Source: Lepidostoma basale (lineage: Eukaryota; Arthropoda; Insecta; Trichoptera; Lepidostomatidae). Taken from it: 64,000 bases of DNA. The position numbers and the translations under genes are program-made. Below the pieces are notes generated by a model that worked only from the letters and a program-made list of their open reading frames with translations, ran no database searches and was not told where the DNA came from. Below, piece by piece: positions 10,855 through 23,061 of this stretch (position 1 is its first letter; each line of letters starts with the position of its first letter). Where the stretch lies: positions 146,017-210,016 of the forward strand of contig JAHDVF020000220.1 of assembly GCA_022606425.2 (NCBI GenBank). The letters are read 5' to 3'.

Positions 10855-11690
10855 TATTTATTTTGTTGTTGACGGAATTAATTCCAATACATTATTCATA
10901 ATACAGATAAGTTACTTAAATCTAGGAACATTTTAAAACAGTAACAGTAAACAATTAGCCTAGGACAAGTTAAGAGGATGATCAGGAAGAGAGTAAAGAA
11001 GAAAGATTAATAGATATGTATACTAGAGATGAGCAACAAGAACACGACTGCAATTAGCTAACGACATATTTGATTATATTGTGGAAGGATTACAAGGTAC
11101 AAGTAGTCTCAGTGACAAACAAATAGTAAAAGCTGCATCTGGTTTAGACAATTTAAGGGTTTGATGGAGGTCGATATTTTTTAAGTTTAGACAAAAAAGA
11201 ATTTAGATTTAATCCAAAAAATCTAAGTCTTGACAACAGTTTACAAGTCTAGTCATTCTAGGTATAGGTGCATTATATCCGTAGTTTGTTTTATGGAGAT
11301 TTTCGTGAAAAAGTTTAATTTGCCTTAGATTCCGGGTGGGTACATTGAATTTTATATTTTCGAGAAGACAGGGTGCATCAAAGTGTGAGTTTATTATTTT
11401 AAAAAAGGAGATTAAATCATTTTTATTTCTGCGATCAACTAATGGTGAAATATTTAGTAGCTTTTCCAAGTCAGAATAGGAGTAATCTTCTCTGTCAAGT
11501 CTGAGCATTCGGCCAATTTTCCTTAGAAAACGATGTTGTACAGACTCAATATTAGAAATGTGAATTTCATAGTATGGGGACCAGACTACTGAAGCATATT
11601 CCAAGTGTGGGCGAACTAGGGCGCAATAGAGTGATTTGAGGGTGGAAATGTTTTTGAAGTCGGATGAGATAATAACGGACATAAATCCTA
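10855..11690 (-). mobile_element. Jockey/CR1-type LINE, reverse transcriptase C-terminus plus 3' UTR
   Basis: The minus strand (11682 to 11209) encodes about 157 residues including LKSLYCALVRPHLEYASVVW and SNIESVQHRFLRKIGRM, then RLDREDYSYSDLEKLLNISP, and ends DLDFLD. The ALVRPHLEYASxVWSP and QxRFLRKI block is the C-terminal region following the polymerase domain in Jockey/CR1-like LINEs. A 3' UTR of about 350 bp and an (AAAT) tail (10849-10862) follow. The 5' truncation point abuts the repeat starting at 11686. It is the longest continuous LINE coding piece here. Confidence 0.8.
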
Positions 11691-11992
11691 GGTTCTCAAA
11701 GTGGGTGATAACGCCCCCTTGTGGGCGTTTGAGACTTTCAGGGAGGCAGTAGAAGACCCAGAAAAAATCAGCAATCCTTTTTTAATTTTACTTATGATGC
11801 AATCATCTGCCTTACATTTCTTCGTTCGGTATTCTACCATATGTCGTTTTCAGATACATAAAAGATTTAATTATATTTTAAAATTCAACTATTTGTTTCG
11901 AAATATTTGGAATAACTTTTACTTTTGGGGGCTATGAACGTTTATTTTTCTTGTAAAGGGGGCGGTGGCCCAGGAAAGATTGGAAACCTATG
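11686..11992. mobile_element. hAT-like MITE candidate, copy 1
   Basis: It opens TCCTAGGTTCTCAAAGTGGG and closes GATTGGAAACCTATG, an imperfect terminal inverted repeat TAGGTT-C. The interior is shared with 13008-13331. The start resembles the TTCTCAAA ends of many hAT elements, but I found no clean 8 bp target duplication. Confidence 0.5.
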
Positions 11993-12021
11993 TATAAATA
12001 AACAATTGTTTATTTATAAAT

Positions 12022-12144
12022 ACCTAACGATCACCCAATCTCCACGAAACGGTAGGCAGAAATAATAGTCCGCCATACTGTTTTTCCCTGACATACTTTT
12101 CTCGCATCCTCAACATTCATACATCGTGTAATGCACGCAAATCG
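12022..12144 (-). mobile_element. R-family LINE 3' end, degraded
   Basis: CCTAACGATCACCCAATCTC, GGTAGGCAGAAATAATAGTC and ATTCATACATCGTGTAATGC match the minus-strand R-family end with many substitutions. Confidence 0.6.
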
Positions 12145-12249
12145 TTTTATAAATAAGATCCAATCAGTGCGAAAACAGCAAAATTTTGCCCTTCTTTTTA
12201 ATAAGAGTCATAACCGATGATGATATTTTTAAAATGAAAACAATTGAAA

Positions 12250-12382
12250 ACGTAACCTTCACGCCGTCTATCCGAAGGAATAGGCACATAGAATGGAGTG
12301 CCACACTTTACTTTTCTGACATACTTCTCTCACTTCCTCAACATCGTGTCATGCACGCATGTAGATTTCTCGCACTCTATGT
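12250..12382 (-). mobile_element. R-family LINE 3' end, degraded
   Basis: Second adjacent copy: TTCACGCCGTCTATCCGAAG, GAATGGAGTGCCACAC, CTCACTTCCTCAACATCG. No tail repeats. Confidence 0.6.
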
Positions 12383-13007
12383 TGAATGGAAATTAAGTAT
12401 TATTTATATAAATAAAACAATTGAAGATCGTTATAATACCAAATACTTGTCGTTATATCGAAAAAACTAATTAGTTATATAATAAATTATACCAGAGTTC
12501 CCTTATCTATATTGTATAAGCGGCTAGTTTTTTGGAAACAATACGATAAACGAATATCGATTGGTAAATACGCTGGGCGACCGTTTAAATATGATAATAA
12601 AAATATATTTTAATAATATTCGACTTTGAGTGTTGCAACCTCTGCGCAAGGGGAGGGTGCCCTGGTCTGGTCTGTCAGAGATTCAGGTATACGTATACCT
12701 TGAAGCCTCGACGACACAAACGCCGAATTTCAAAATATATATATTTAAAAACCGCTACGTCATAATATTGATGAAAACTGTTATCAATAATTTTTCTTAT
12801 AATTTTATGGGAGAATTTGCTAGAGCATTTTCAAGCGGATTATCACTGTAACTTGGGTATGTCATTGTTTCATTGTGTTTTCATCGTCCAACGTTTCAGA
12901 GATCGTTGCAATCTCCATCTACAATGTAAAAAAATCTAAATTAATATTATTGACAATTACACAATATCTAATACTGCAATCACCACCGAAACGTCAGTCT
13001 AAAACCT
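12383..13007. other. No gene recognised
   Basis: AT-rich with a mixed-composition patch (12630-12730). No repeat match seen. Confidence 0.45.
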
Positions 13008-13331
13008 AGGTTCTCAAAGTGGGCGATAAAGCCCACTTGTGGGCGTTTGAGACTTTCAAGGGGGCAGTAGAAGACCCATAAAAAAGAGAGTGTGGGCAGA
13101 TAAAAAAATATAGTCTAAAAAGACAAAAAAAAACAGGCTAATCATTTTTACCTTTTCTTCGTTCGGTATTCTACCATATGTCGTTTTCAGATACATAAAA
13201 GATTTAATAATATTTTAAAATTCAACTATGTGTTTCTAACTATTTGGAATAACTTTAATTGCAGGGGGGCGTTAAACGTTTATTTTTCTTGTAAAGGGGG
13301 CGGTGGCCCAGAAAAGATTGGAAACCTATGG
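13008..13331. mobile_element. hAT-like MITE candidate, copy 2
   Basis: Same ends and interior as 11686-11992 (CCTAGGTTCTCAAAGTGGGC to TGGAAACCTATG), with an extra A-rich block at 13080-13140. An L2/CR1 LINE piece starts within a few bases of its end. Confidence 0.5.
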
Positions 13332-13334
13332 TAA

Positions 13335-13809
13335 CTTCACTGGCTTAAAAGTCCAGAAAGAATCCAGTATAAACTCTGCTGGACAGTCTTCAAAGCGCTA
13401 CATGGAATGGCACCAAGTTATATATCTGAACTCTGTATAGCGGACAGCCTAAATTCACGGAAATCCACACTTCGCTCGGCGAACTCCTCAGCAATAGGAA
13501 GATTAGTTGAGCCGAAGCGTTGCCCCAGTACGAATTTCGGGGATCGAGCGTTCGCGGTAGCCGGTCCATCAGCTTGGAACAATCTCCCTTCACACCTTAG
13601 ATGCATAAATGATCCGACAGATTTCAGAACTAAATTGAAAACCCATCTTTTTCATATTTCATACCCAATTTAAACATTTATACTTTGTTCTACTATACTT
13701 TTAAACCAATCGTTTTTTAAGCGCTCACATTTAGATTTTAGATTTAAAACACGTCTTAATGCGCCCTTGAGGTGATTACATCACAAAAACGGCGCTTTAA
13801 AAGTTAGCA

Positions 13810-13840
<31 letters not shown>
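13335..13840 (+). mobile_element. L2/CR1-type LINE 3' end, frame intact
   Basis: From 13338 the frame reads HWLKSPERIQYKLCWTVFKA, LHGMAPSYISELC, then NFGDRAFAVAGPSAWNNLPS and LKTHLF, stop at 13671. This is the conserved C-terminal end of L2/CR1-clade reverse transcriptases with no internal stop. A 3' UTR with GCGCCCTTGAGGTGATTACA and a hairpin-like GGCGCTTTAAAAG precede an ATT tail (13813-13839). The 5' part is absent. Confidence 0.8.
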
Positions 13841-14684
13841 AGAGGAAAGCACTGACACGTATAATACCCAAGATTCCGAGAATCCGAAGGAGATGTTTGG
13901 GGTCTAAGCAGAAAATAATCTGTATTTTTTTAATATGTTAACGTGTATATGAAAATGATTAAATGTCAAAAGTTATATTTTTGGGATTTGAGTGGGTTTG
14001 CACTTAAGGGCCTCAAAATATAAAAATGTGCCGCGCTAGTCGGGAGCCGATTTAGGCCTAAGTTCGGCAGAGAAGGGAGACATTGTGTAGACGGGGTCAC
14101 ATTGAGTTAGACGACCGTTCCACGGTGCAATCGTCTGCAGGGGTGACCATGTCACCTTCACGCTTTCGGGACTGTTTATTATACGCAGTCATTAATTTTT
14201 CAAATCGTAAAACCGCAATGAAAGTCAATTTTTTAGTAGATATATCAAAGCGTATACACAAATGAATTTTAATTAATTTATGGGTGCATATCGTACAATT
14301 GTTGTTATAGTAATTGAATTGTAAGACAATTTTCTTACTAGCATAATTTTTTAAGAATTATTGGTTTGGCCGTGGTTTCTTTACTCTTACTTAATTGCCT
14401 GATCCATTCGCATCTTGCATGGATACTTTCTTCAGCAATCTTTCATAGCACTCGCTCCCACCCCGTATTCACTTATTATTTCTGATTGTGAACTTCAATA
14501 AGGGAATGAATACATGACATAATTTTTATTGAATTAATTAAATTTTCAAACACGTTATTTCAAATTTCATGTATAATTTAAATTAATCACCCCAAATTCA
14601 TTATTATGTTATCTTAAAAATTATCGAGTTACTGGAATCTTTAACTTAAAGACAATCTTGCGTAAAATGCAAGTAAGTATCAAA
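13841..14684. other. No gene recognised
   Basis: 14030-14180 is less AT-rich, unique, and contains TGTCACCTTCACGC. The rest is AT-rich. No ORF or RNA gene supported. Confidence 0.45.
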
Positions 14685-15115
14685 TCAAATCAATTTATTT
14701 TCTAAAAAGACATAACCAACCTACTTATATTTTAATGCATATTATTATTATTTTGTTTAATCGCTCTTTTTATCATGACAGCATGAGCCAAATCGATGTA
14801 AAGGGTATTATACTCGTGATTCTTGTGACATGATGGATAGTTTAATCCATCGCCATTTTATTGTCACGTGAATTCTACACCAGACCAAAGACAGTGTGAC
14901 AATCACACTGCCCTCGCCGGGAATCGAACCCGAAACCTTCGGGTTGGCAGTCAATGCACCTACCACTCGGCCACGAAGGTCGTGATATATTTGAGAATAG
15001 GTAAAATACTAGAAACGTTTGAGAGATGATTCGACTTTAGGAAGACAAGATACTCAAGAAGTTATTAAGATTATGAAGTGTATATGTTAAATATATCAAC
15101 GCTACGTGTAATTCA
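14685..15115 (-). mobile_element. LINE 3' UTR-like fragment interrupted by a SINE
   Basis: ATCAAATCAAATCAATTTAT at 14686 and GAGAATAGGTAAAATACTAG, TGAGAGATGATTCGAC at 14990-15035 correspond to 4834-4970. The SINE at 14757-14984 lies between the two halves. Confidence 0.55.
14757..14984 (-). mobile_element. tRNA-derived SINE with alternative tail
   Basis: Minus-strand copy: B box complement GGGAATCGAACCC (14919-14931), A box region ACCACTCGGCCACGAAGGTC, body GTCACGTGAATTCTACACC. Its 3' side has AGCATGAGCCAAATCGATGT, as at 3985, not the TGTACATAAAA tail. Inserted in an older LINE tail. Confidence 0.8.
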
Positions 15116-15787
15116 AGACGATTGAAGAATACGTTATTATATGTATAAAATACATCGGAATCTTTTCACAAACAATTAACAAGTATTCGTCTCAAAGAGA
15201 AGGAGCAAGCATGTAGTGAGAAATTATTGTAAATATTATTGTTAGAAAATAACGCGACCTTATTGTTTTATAAACAAAACAAAATCATGGAACATGCATC
15301 AGAAGGTGTTTCTTATATCGCAAGTTATCTCAAGTATATTGAACCTTCAATAACTAATACATTTAAAAAAAAAAAAAAAAATTATCGCACAGTGTTAGAG
15401 ATTATTTTATTAAACAAGAGAAGCAGAAACACGCTAGAGTGAGAGATACGAAAAAAATAATTACAAAAAGTACGATATTTTATGTAGCATAAAAATGCCG
15501 AATATTTTATGAATTAAAACACTGTTTTATTATATTCCACTTTTAAAATGTGTGAAAATTGAAAAAGAGTGATTTAATTCATAAAAAACATGTATTTAAA
15601 AATAAAATAAAGCAGTCTTAACACTAGCTTAACTTTATAAAAAATAGCAAAATAATGATTAAAGAAGATAATTTTTCAAATATTATAAAAAAACGACAAC
15701 AAAGTTAAGGTCACACTTGCATTATTTATTATTTTATTAACATATAGATAAATATTTTTATTTTTTATGACATGACGTCACAAATAA
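15116..15787. other. No gene recognised
   Basis: Very AT-rich, with an A run at 15366. No repeat match or coding signal. Confidence 0.5.
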
Positions 15788-15947
15788 TTTTAACTACGGA
15801 TTTGTTATTATATTTGAAGACTACTTTCGCTTGTACCCAAGCTTCATCAGGGCAATGTAATAATAGTTTGTATATTGCCTTGATGGAGTTTGGGTACAAG
15901 CGAAACTAATTGGCTTTAAATATAAATACAATTTCGTGGTTAAAACG
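15788..15947. mobile_element. Family F palindrome with facing hammerhead-like motifs
   Basis: The ends TTTTAACTACGGA and TTTCGTGGTTAAAA are inverted. Inner arms TTTCGCTTGTACCCAAGC and GGGTACAAGCGAAAC carry the motifs. Right motif (plus): TTGATGG, stem-like region ending CAAGC, then GAAACTAATT, with GCC before the core able to pair with GGC after it. Confidence 0.65.
15813..15857 (-). ncRNA. Hammerhead-like motif, family F
   Basis: Minus strand: CTGATGA (15850-15844), extra A (15843), stem II GCTTG with CAAGC around GGTA, GAAA (15828-15825), then GTAGTC. Core boxes are intact. Stem III is not self-complementary in this copy and stem I is weak next to the cleavage site. Confidence 0.5.
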
Positions 15948-16949
15948 CACAGTGTATATTTTATTTTATGTTTTTATTAATTTGAAATGCCTAACCGCAA
16001 AGTTGGTTCATATATAAAAAAAATAGCCATTCGGCTGTTCTTTACCCTAGACGTTTTAACCACAAAGGATGGCGATACTAATTAATATAATTACGCAATA
16101 ATATTGAACAGTTATCAAGTGATGCGTATCTCGGTGTACAAATAGATTTAAAATAGCGGTTCGGGACGACCTTGTTAAGAGTTCTGGTAAACGCGCGAAA
16201 AACAAACAGATCCACACATGTGTTTCGGAAAAAATGCTATATTGATGTATAATTTAGGCAAACAAAATACGTTTCATTTCAGAGACGTAATTCTTAAAAG
16301 AAATTCATTCAGTAAATATATTTAAAAATAAACTTTTATTTCCAATACTGAGAAATACGGTTTATCAATCATTGTGATAAACATCCGAGAAGAACTATAA
16401 GACGTTAGACGTTATTAGTTCTGTTTAAAAAAATCTAAAAATAGCATATAAAGAACAGTTTTTTCAAACATTTTCATTTTATATGTGAGCAGAAATAATA
16501 GTTCATTGAAAACGCCACCAGATCGTTCCAGGATTGAACCCAATTTCCTTGGGTTAGGAACTAAGCGTTCTTAGTGGACCTCCAACCGGTAGAGCGTATT
16601 TTTAAAAATCACTTATTCAAACTTTTCACATTTTCGTATCACTGTATAGGTTCGTATAATCTGACAATAAAGTGGTACAATAATGTTGGAACAGCCGGTC
16701 ACCCCAGCGGCAAGGACGAAGCGGTTATTTTGAGCGGTATCAGTGACGTTGGAAGGTCGACAAGACGACAAGGGTACGGGTTCGAATGTCCCGAACGGTA
16801 TCGGCCGATATGTGGGCATGACTAACAACAACAAACCACCAAACTCGCTAATGATTCCATACATTTCCAACACGCGAGAACAAATTGTGAGACATGTAAG
16901 AAAACATAAATATGCACTTTGCGTGTTTCAATATAAATAAATAACAATT
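15948..16949. other. No gene; two possible SINE remnants
   Basis: AT-rich. At 16530-16570 CCAGGATTGAACCCAATTTC and at 16781-16800 ACGGGTTCGAATGTCCCG look like pol III B-box regions, but no paired A box or second copy was found. Confidence 0.35.
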
Positions 16950-17095
16950 TCTTCTATATTCGCCATCACTTTGCCGTGGATTCACATTTGAATAACTTTG
17001 TGGAAACGTTGTATTTTAACAACCCTTTTTGCACTTCTCACAAACATGTTTCGGACACAAACTTCCCTTCTTCGGTGTATGCATTTTCTCAGTTA
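16950..17095 (-). mobile_element. Family E fragment with hammerhead-like motif
   Basis: The terminus TTCTATATTCGCCATCACTT matches 41575-41590 and 51140-51152 in reverse. Minus motif at 17041-17077: CCGAAGA, a stem region ending GTCC, GAAACATGTTTG. Confidence 0.6.
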
Positions 17096-20000
17096 AATAT
17101 ATAAGTAAGAGAGTTATTACTTATATACTAAATGACGAGTGAAAAAGTGGAGGGGGGGGAAATTATCAGCAGGGTAAATTGTTGTTCAGTTGGATTTTGA
17201 GAAAGGGGAAATAAATCAATTATGGGACTAGAAATTAAGTTTAGTTGGTTGTTTTTAATATCTTGTGAGCAAAAAAGTTTTCAAAAAGTTATTCAAATAA
17301 ATAACACGTAGAAATATTTACCATCAAATTAATGTTGCATTTTTAATATTGTCCAACCTCCGATAGGAGAAAAACACCAAGTAGAATTAAAATTGTATAC
17401 AAAAGCAATTTACAAATAGTCGTTGCATTATTATTTGTGTTAAATATTTTAATAATCAAATCGAATATACTGTTATTTTTCTCGAATACGATGAAGACTT
17501 ACTAAGGCATATTAAAAATAGCATATTTTGATAAATATAACAAACAGTAACAAGAATTTCAAACGTCTTGAAAATCCCAGTGTTAAAGTATCTGATTTGG
17601 AATGGATTATTACATCGTTCATCAGGTAGCAGTGAACGTTAAAGAACTACTCGTACATGCAAAATAATGCCAATTACTGTCCGTAAACAAAACTTTTCTG
17701 TTAAAACTTACAGCTGTGATTTTTTATACATACTTTTTTCACAGTATTCTGCATTATTAACAATCTTTGGCCCGTCTAGTCATCGCGAAGAATAATTTCT
17801 CAGCATAAAATACAAAATTATTAAAGAAAGTTTGAAAGAGTTGCATGCTAATTAAAATCTAGATGCTATCGTGTACATAAACAACGCAGTTTATGAAAGT
17901 TTTTTCTCCTTTTATTATAGAAATATATTGCCGTGACTGTGAAGTCGAGGATTATGAAGAAGGGTATTAGACAGGTTAGCACGCGAGCTTTAGATATACG
18001 AAATTGTATTAATGTTATACATTTCAGTGCTGCAGGACGGACAATATATAAACGCATTCAGAAGAATAAAATAACAATAAGTATAAATGAAGTCACTCAA
18101 ATAAATGTCTAACGAAATTATGTATGATAGAAAGTCGAACATATGAACGAATGAGCTAAGAACAAAACAACAAAATCATTACGAAGATAACATTGATAGA
18201 ATATTTTTTGAATAGTGAAGAAAGTATGCGTTTAATGATCTGAATAACCCTTAACGTACCGTGTTCAAAACAAAACGCTTGCTCCCATGTGGTAAGTTCA
18301 GTTTACCGCTAACTTTATCTAAATATCAAGCATATGACTAGATGAATCAAAATTTAATTTATGTCATCTTGTAGGGAATTTCATTAGAATAGATCGATAT
18401 CTATAACATACATGGATTATTTGAAAAACATATCATTATTAATTTTTTTCTGGAACCATGCGATTTCTGATATGTAATGCGTCACGGCCAACGATCGACT
18501 AAAATCAGGTCTAAACAAGCGCCGCGCGGCGCGGCCCACTAAAGGCACCTAGGCAAAATGTATAGTACGTTCAAGACAACGAGTACGTATTAATATTTGT
18601 CCCTTTTGGTAAAGTGTTAATATTTTCACAGTTCTGATATTATTAAGTTACGTGGTGCGTTTTCATCCAGTCGGTATTATTACGTACCTATTGAAAAGGT
18701 CAAAGATATCATTTATAATATGTTCAAAACAGCGAGTAAGTATTTGTCACTTTTGATAAAGTTGTAAATATTAGCAAAACAAATTCTACCTTAACACGAA
18801 TGAAGGTGAGGGCAGTCTTAGAAAATATTTTTTTTTGGGATGAAGGAAGTAATTTTTTGCTTTTTTTTTATTACGAAATATTGAGAACACTTCAATGGAG
18901 GATTACAATTTTTTTTATAATATTAGGGTCCATAGGTTTTAAGAAAATCAACTTTAAATTGGCAGTGGAAACTCAATTGACCACATGGCAACGCGACGGA
19001 TAAAGGAAGATCGATCAAACCGATAAATTTTAACGATAATAAAAAATAATATTAGGAAAGCGAAGTGCGAAGGTACATTATATATAAATAACTATATTTA
19101 AAAATAATGCAAAATCTTCGTAAGTTTAATTCTCAATAAGAAATGTGTACCGACCGGTTTCATTGTTATATGCATATTTATAAAGGGCTAACGAGAAAAT
19201 ATTCTTAATTATTAAACATCTGTAAGCAATTAGAGTGTGCAGTGGCAAAAATATATAAGTCTTGTTAAATTTGACAAAGAAATTTTGATTCCTAACATTG
19301 GTAAATAATCAATTAATATTATTTAAGTATTGTATAACTAGAACATAATTGAAATCCAGTAGAGTTTTGTTTATATTCTAGAACAAGCTGAAAGTTTACA
19401 GCAGAAAGTTTACATTGTCTAGACAAGGATTTAGATTGGACACTGAGAATACAGACAACAGAAAATTGGATCTGAGAGGTAATGATGAAATCAATTCACC
19501 AGAATATAAATAGACACAGGGAAAATCTTCAATACGCCGAAAAAATATCTAATAATCATACTTAAATATCTGTGTAACTGAGAGCCAACTTGTCTTAACT
19601 CCAATAATATTCAATTTGGGGTAGGGCAATTTTCCCCCGTTTTTCTAACAACTTTTTAAATTGTTCGTTTAGAAATGCAATATTCACACATTGTCAATAT
19701 CAAACGTGCTTCAATTTTGCACATAACTAGTTTTGTGAAATATTTCAGACAATAAAGGATTGAAGCGTTTTTGGCTCTTAGTATTGTGCTGTATGTATGG
19801 AGTTTTCTCTCTAAAAAAAAAAAGTAACCATCAGGAAGTTTCCACGAATGGATATGAGAATGGACTGAGAATGGACTGACTACCTACCCTGAAGTTTATT
19901 ATTTTGAAAAGTTATTTGGTCTCTCAGTCGCAAAGGATTTAAGGCATTTTAGATATATTTAATTCAATAATACATATTGATTTAACAAGTATTGTCGCTA

Positions 20001-20379
20001 ATAGAATAGTTTGACATATAATTCAGATATGTATTTTATGTAAATTTTGTCAAAAATGGACAAACGATATGTTGGCTCTTTAGTTCAGATATGGATTTGG
20101 ACATAACATATACGAGTATACGATAATTTCACACCGTTCATCTATAGTTTTTTCGGCATTATTTTTATACTTCATTATTTCCATACGCCTAAAACAATTT
20201 AGTAAACGAATATATCATTCGCCTTGCATTATCTTTTTGTGCTGAAATCTGAAACGGAATATAGTGCATCATATGAGACATCTTCAAGAAATTACATGTT
20301 CTAATTTAATGAAATATTCACATACTTTCAAAAAAAATTCGGTAATCCAAATCAATGGAAGCCGAAAAAACAAATGCAA
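17096..20379. other. No gene recognised in 3.3 kb
   Basis: AT-rich unique sequence. Noted: a hairpin CGTTCA/TGAACG at 17616-17640, a short GC patch GCGCCGCGCGGCGCGGC at 18520, and ACCGGTTTCATTG at 19153, which may be a family B scrap. No ORF longer than chance. Confidence 0.45.
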
Positions 20380-20832
20380 TTACCGAAACCAGCACTCAAA
20401 CTGGGCTGCGGTAATTATTTGAATGTAATGGAATGAAACTCATTAAACAATGTGTAAGAATGAAGACGTGTGTAAAGTAATTACGTTTAGTGGGCGAATA
20501 TCGTTTTCTTCAATGAACGTAGATTGCATCGCACGGAGAGTTGGCTCAGTTCCAATTACATAACAAAAACCAACTTTAAACACACACAAAAAACACGCCG
20601 TTTGATTTATTTTTCTTCGGAGAAATCACACGGCGTTAACATTTTCCTGGAAATGTACCAATTCGAAAACTAGGCAAAGCGGAGAGTAGTCGGTAACGGA
20701 ATTCGAGTAAAAATGTGTTTTCCCAGAACTAACCTACTCTGTCGGAATTGCCGAAGCTCCTGAAGTGGGGGAGACACGACCGCTCGGGGTGGCAAATAGC
20801 GGGCGGCGGGAAAACGACGTCGGGGGAGTAGA
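20380..20832. other. Non-repetitive mixed-composition segment, possible conserved noncoding DNA
   Basis: It lacks the window's repeats and contains several TAATTAC motifs and an inverted pair ACGCCGT/ACGGCGT (20597-20636). No ORF. A regulatory role is inference only. Confidence 0.35.
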
Positions 20833-21042
20833 ATGAAAAACAAGCTCAGAGAGGAAAACTTACTACATAATATTAAACTCGATTCAATTATTTAAAATTG
20901 AAAAAGACATACATTTTTTAAATTCTGTAAACACGGTAAAAATGACTCGTATATTACAAAAAAAAACATGTTTTTTTTCTATACATTTTTCTGTGAAAAA
21001 TTCTATATTTAAAAATCCATTAAAACAACCAGATGAAATGAC

Positions 21043-21290
21043 TTGAAGGCTGGTAATTTCAAAGGTGGTTTAAACATATAACAAATAAAAATATGTAAAA
21101 AAATATATTATTGTAACATGTCTGCTGAATTGAAGACGGGTCATTAAAAAAATGGTTTAAACAACAAAGAAAAATAGGTAAAAAAAAAACTGTTTATTTT
21201 AACATGTTTGCTGAATTAAAGGCTGGTTATTAAAAAGATGGTTTAAACATAAATTTAAAAAAAGAAGAAAAAAACTGTTACAATATATTA
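21043..21290. repeat. Minisatellite-like tandem repeat, three units of about 87 bp
   Basis: TGGTTTAAAC recurs at 21066, 21154 and 21238, each preceded by GGCTGGT-ATT or GACGGGTCATT and followed by an A-rich stretch. A single related unit lies at 44894. Confidence 0.65.
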
Positions 21291-22719
21291 TCACTTTGCA
21301 CCTGTGTTCAATTATTGTTTTTTTTATTAAACACAAATTGGGATAAAAAAAAAACTCAATTTTGACTTTTTTGAAACTTGACACTTTTGGGATGATCAGA
21401 CCTCAATTATAAGAACGTGTACCATATATTCACTATAGCATGCTACTAGCATGTTGATGGGTGGCCACTTAATAAAGTTGGTGTTGACCTTATTATGATA
21501 ATTGAACACACCAATCGCAGTGAATATATTTGCATATCTATACAAACGACACAAAAAGCGCAAGAAATAGTGGGGTGTGGTACACAAATTGCTGATTTGA
21601 TAATCGACCTAATCGACAACCGTACAAAGAACCTCGAAATTTTTGATAATGAACATACTAATCAATGTATCTATTGTCATTCTTATGGAAAAGCGACCAA
21701 TAAAAATAAATTGTACAAATACAAATGACGAGTATCGATAGTTTCAGAATCGTGTAATATTTGCCAGGACACTGCTTGACCGAATAAGGAAAGGATACGA
21801 GATCGAAAATGTCGTTAGGCGAGAGAGGTAAAGGAGAAGACATTGTTATGTACTCGTATAGTCCTTTCATTTCAGGGAGATTTTTTGCTATAGTGTGAGT
21901 GACAGCGCGTTTACAAAAAAACTAGACGAAGTTTTTATTTTATTTTTTATGAATATAAAAGACAAAAAAAAATATTTTTGTGTTATTTTATATACAAACA
22001 TTGAAATAAACAAAAAAGTAATATTATAAAAATTAAGTCCATTAAATTATTAATGTTTTTTATTGATTTTTTTCTTGGAAATGACCAATATACACAATCA
22101 TAGTGTAAAATGTAAAATTTTTAAACAAAATAGTTTTTTTTTTAATTGAATTATTTCAAATATCTGGTGTCCCGGCCAATGGCGTCTGAAAATTACTATT
22201 TTTCGGGCATATTTGTGTTGTTATTGGATATTGAAAAACAAAACCACAAACACGTCATGTCCTTCCACCGCTAAAATTGATTTGTTTTCGTAACGTCGAG
22301 ATTCATATGAGCAATTTTCTAATCACCGAGTATTTTATAAACTAATGCCGAGCGTTCCGCCTACTAAGAGCCATGAACCAATCAGATAGCGTAACAAATT
22401 TAGGAGGTGTTACTCACACTATTGCAAATCATCTCCCTGGAGTGAATAAACTATACATGTGAGAAGAATGGATCCATCTGAATTACCTCACACTGTAATG
22501 CACGGTCAACACCAAGATAGACCTCAGGGCAGACCACCAAAAGATAGAAAGCTGGGAATCGATCTTGCAAAAGACTAATTCCTCTTGACATGCCTACACT
22601 GACAAGAATAATAAGTACAATGTGAAATCGGGATTCAGGTTGCTAGGAATCACGTGACTGAGAATGCTGACGCTAGCCAAATAAAATAAAGAGATATACC
22701 GTAGACAATGCGGTGCGAT
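21291..22719. other. No gene recognised
   Basis: AT-rich. A 77-residue plus frame at 21495-21728 and a minus one at 21658-21870 resemble nothing I know. 22170-22460 is less AT-rich and unique. Confidence 0.4.
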
Positions 22720-22880
22720 TACTTTTCCATTTTTCCTAGACAGCGCTGCGTCTGCAGCACATTATCCTTTGAACAGGAATTACAGAACGCTTAACGGGGC
22801 CCCGACATCGCGCTCCAACCAAGTCTGCGAGTGTCAGTTACACGGCTCGGTCGTGAATCTGCGCCTCTCTGAGACCTTTG
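22720..22880. other. GC-balanced non-repetitive patch
   Basis: It includes GACAGCGCTGCGTCTGCAGC and AACGGGGCCCCGACATCGC, no ORF, no match in the window. Candidate conserved noncoding DNA. Confidence 0.3.
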
Positions 22881-23061
22881 TGTTCGTAACAATCTTGTGT
22901 TTAGTAAATAATTAGTAACTTACTAATAAAAACCTTAGTTTAATTAATTTAATACACAGAAAACAAATGTGTTATTGTTTCAAGATATCAAAAAAATAGA
23001 ATAAAAAGACGAAATATCAGTAAATTAGATTTAAGAAAGACAAGAAAAAAAGAACTGTTCT

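Noticed and set aside
17616..17640. Hammerhead-like site at CATCAGGTAG
   Set aside because: It has CTGATGA on the minus strand and a hairpin nearby, but no GAAAC box at the right distance.
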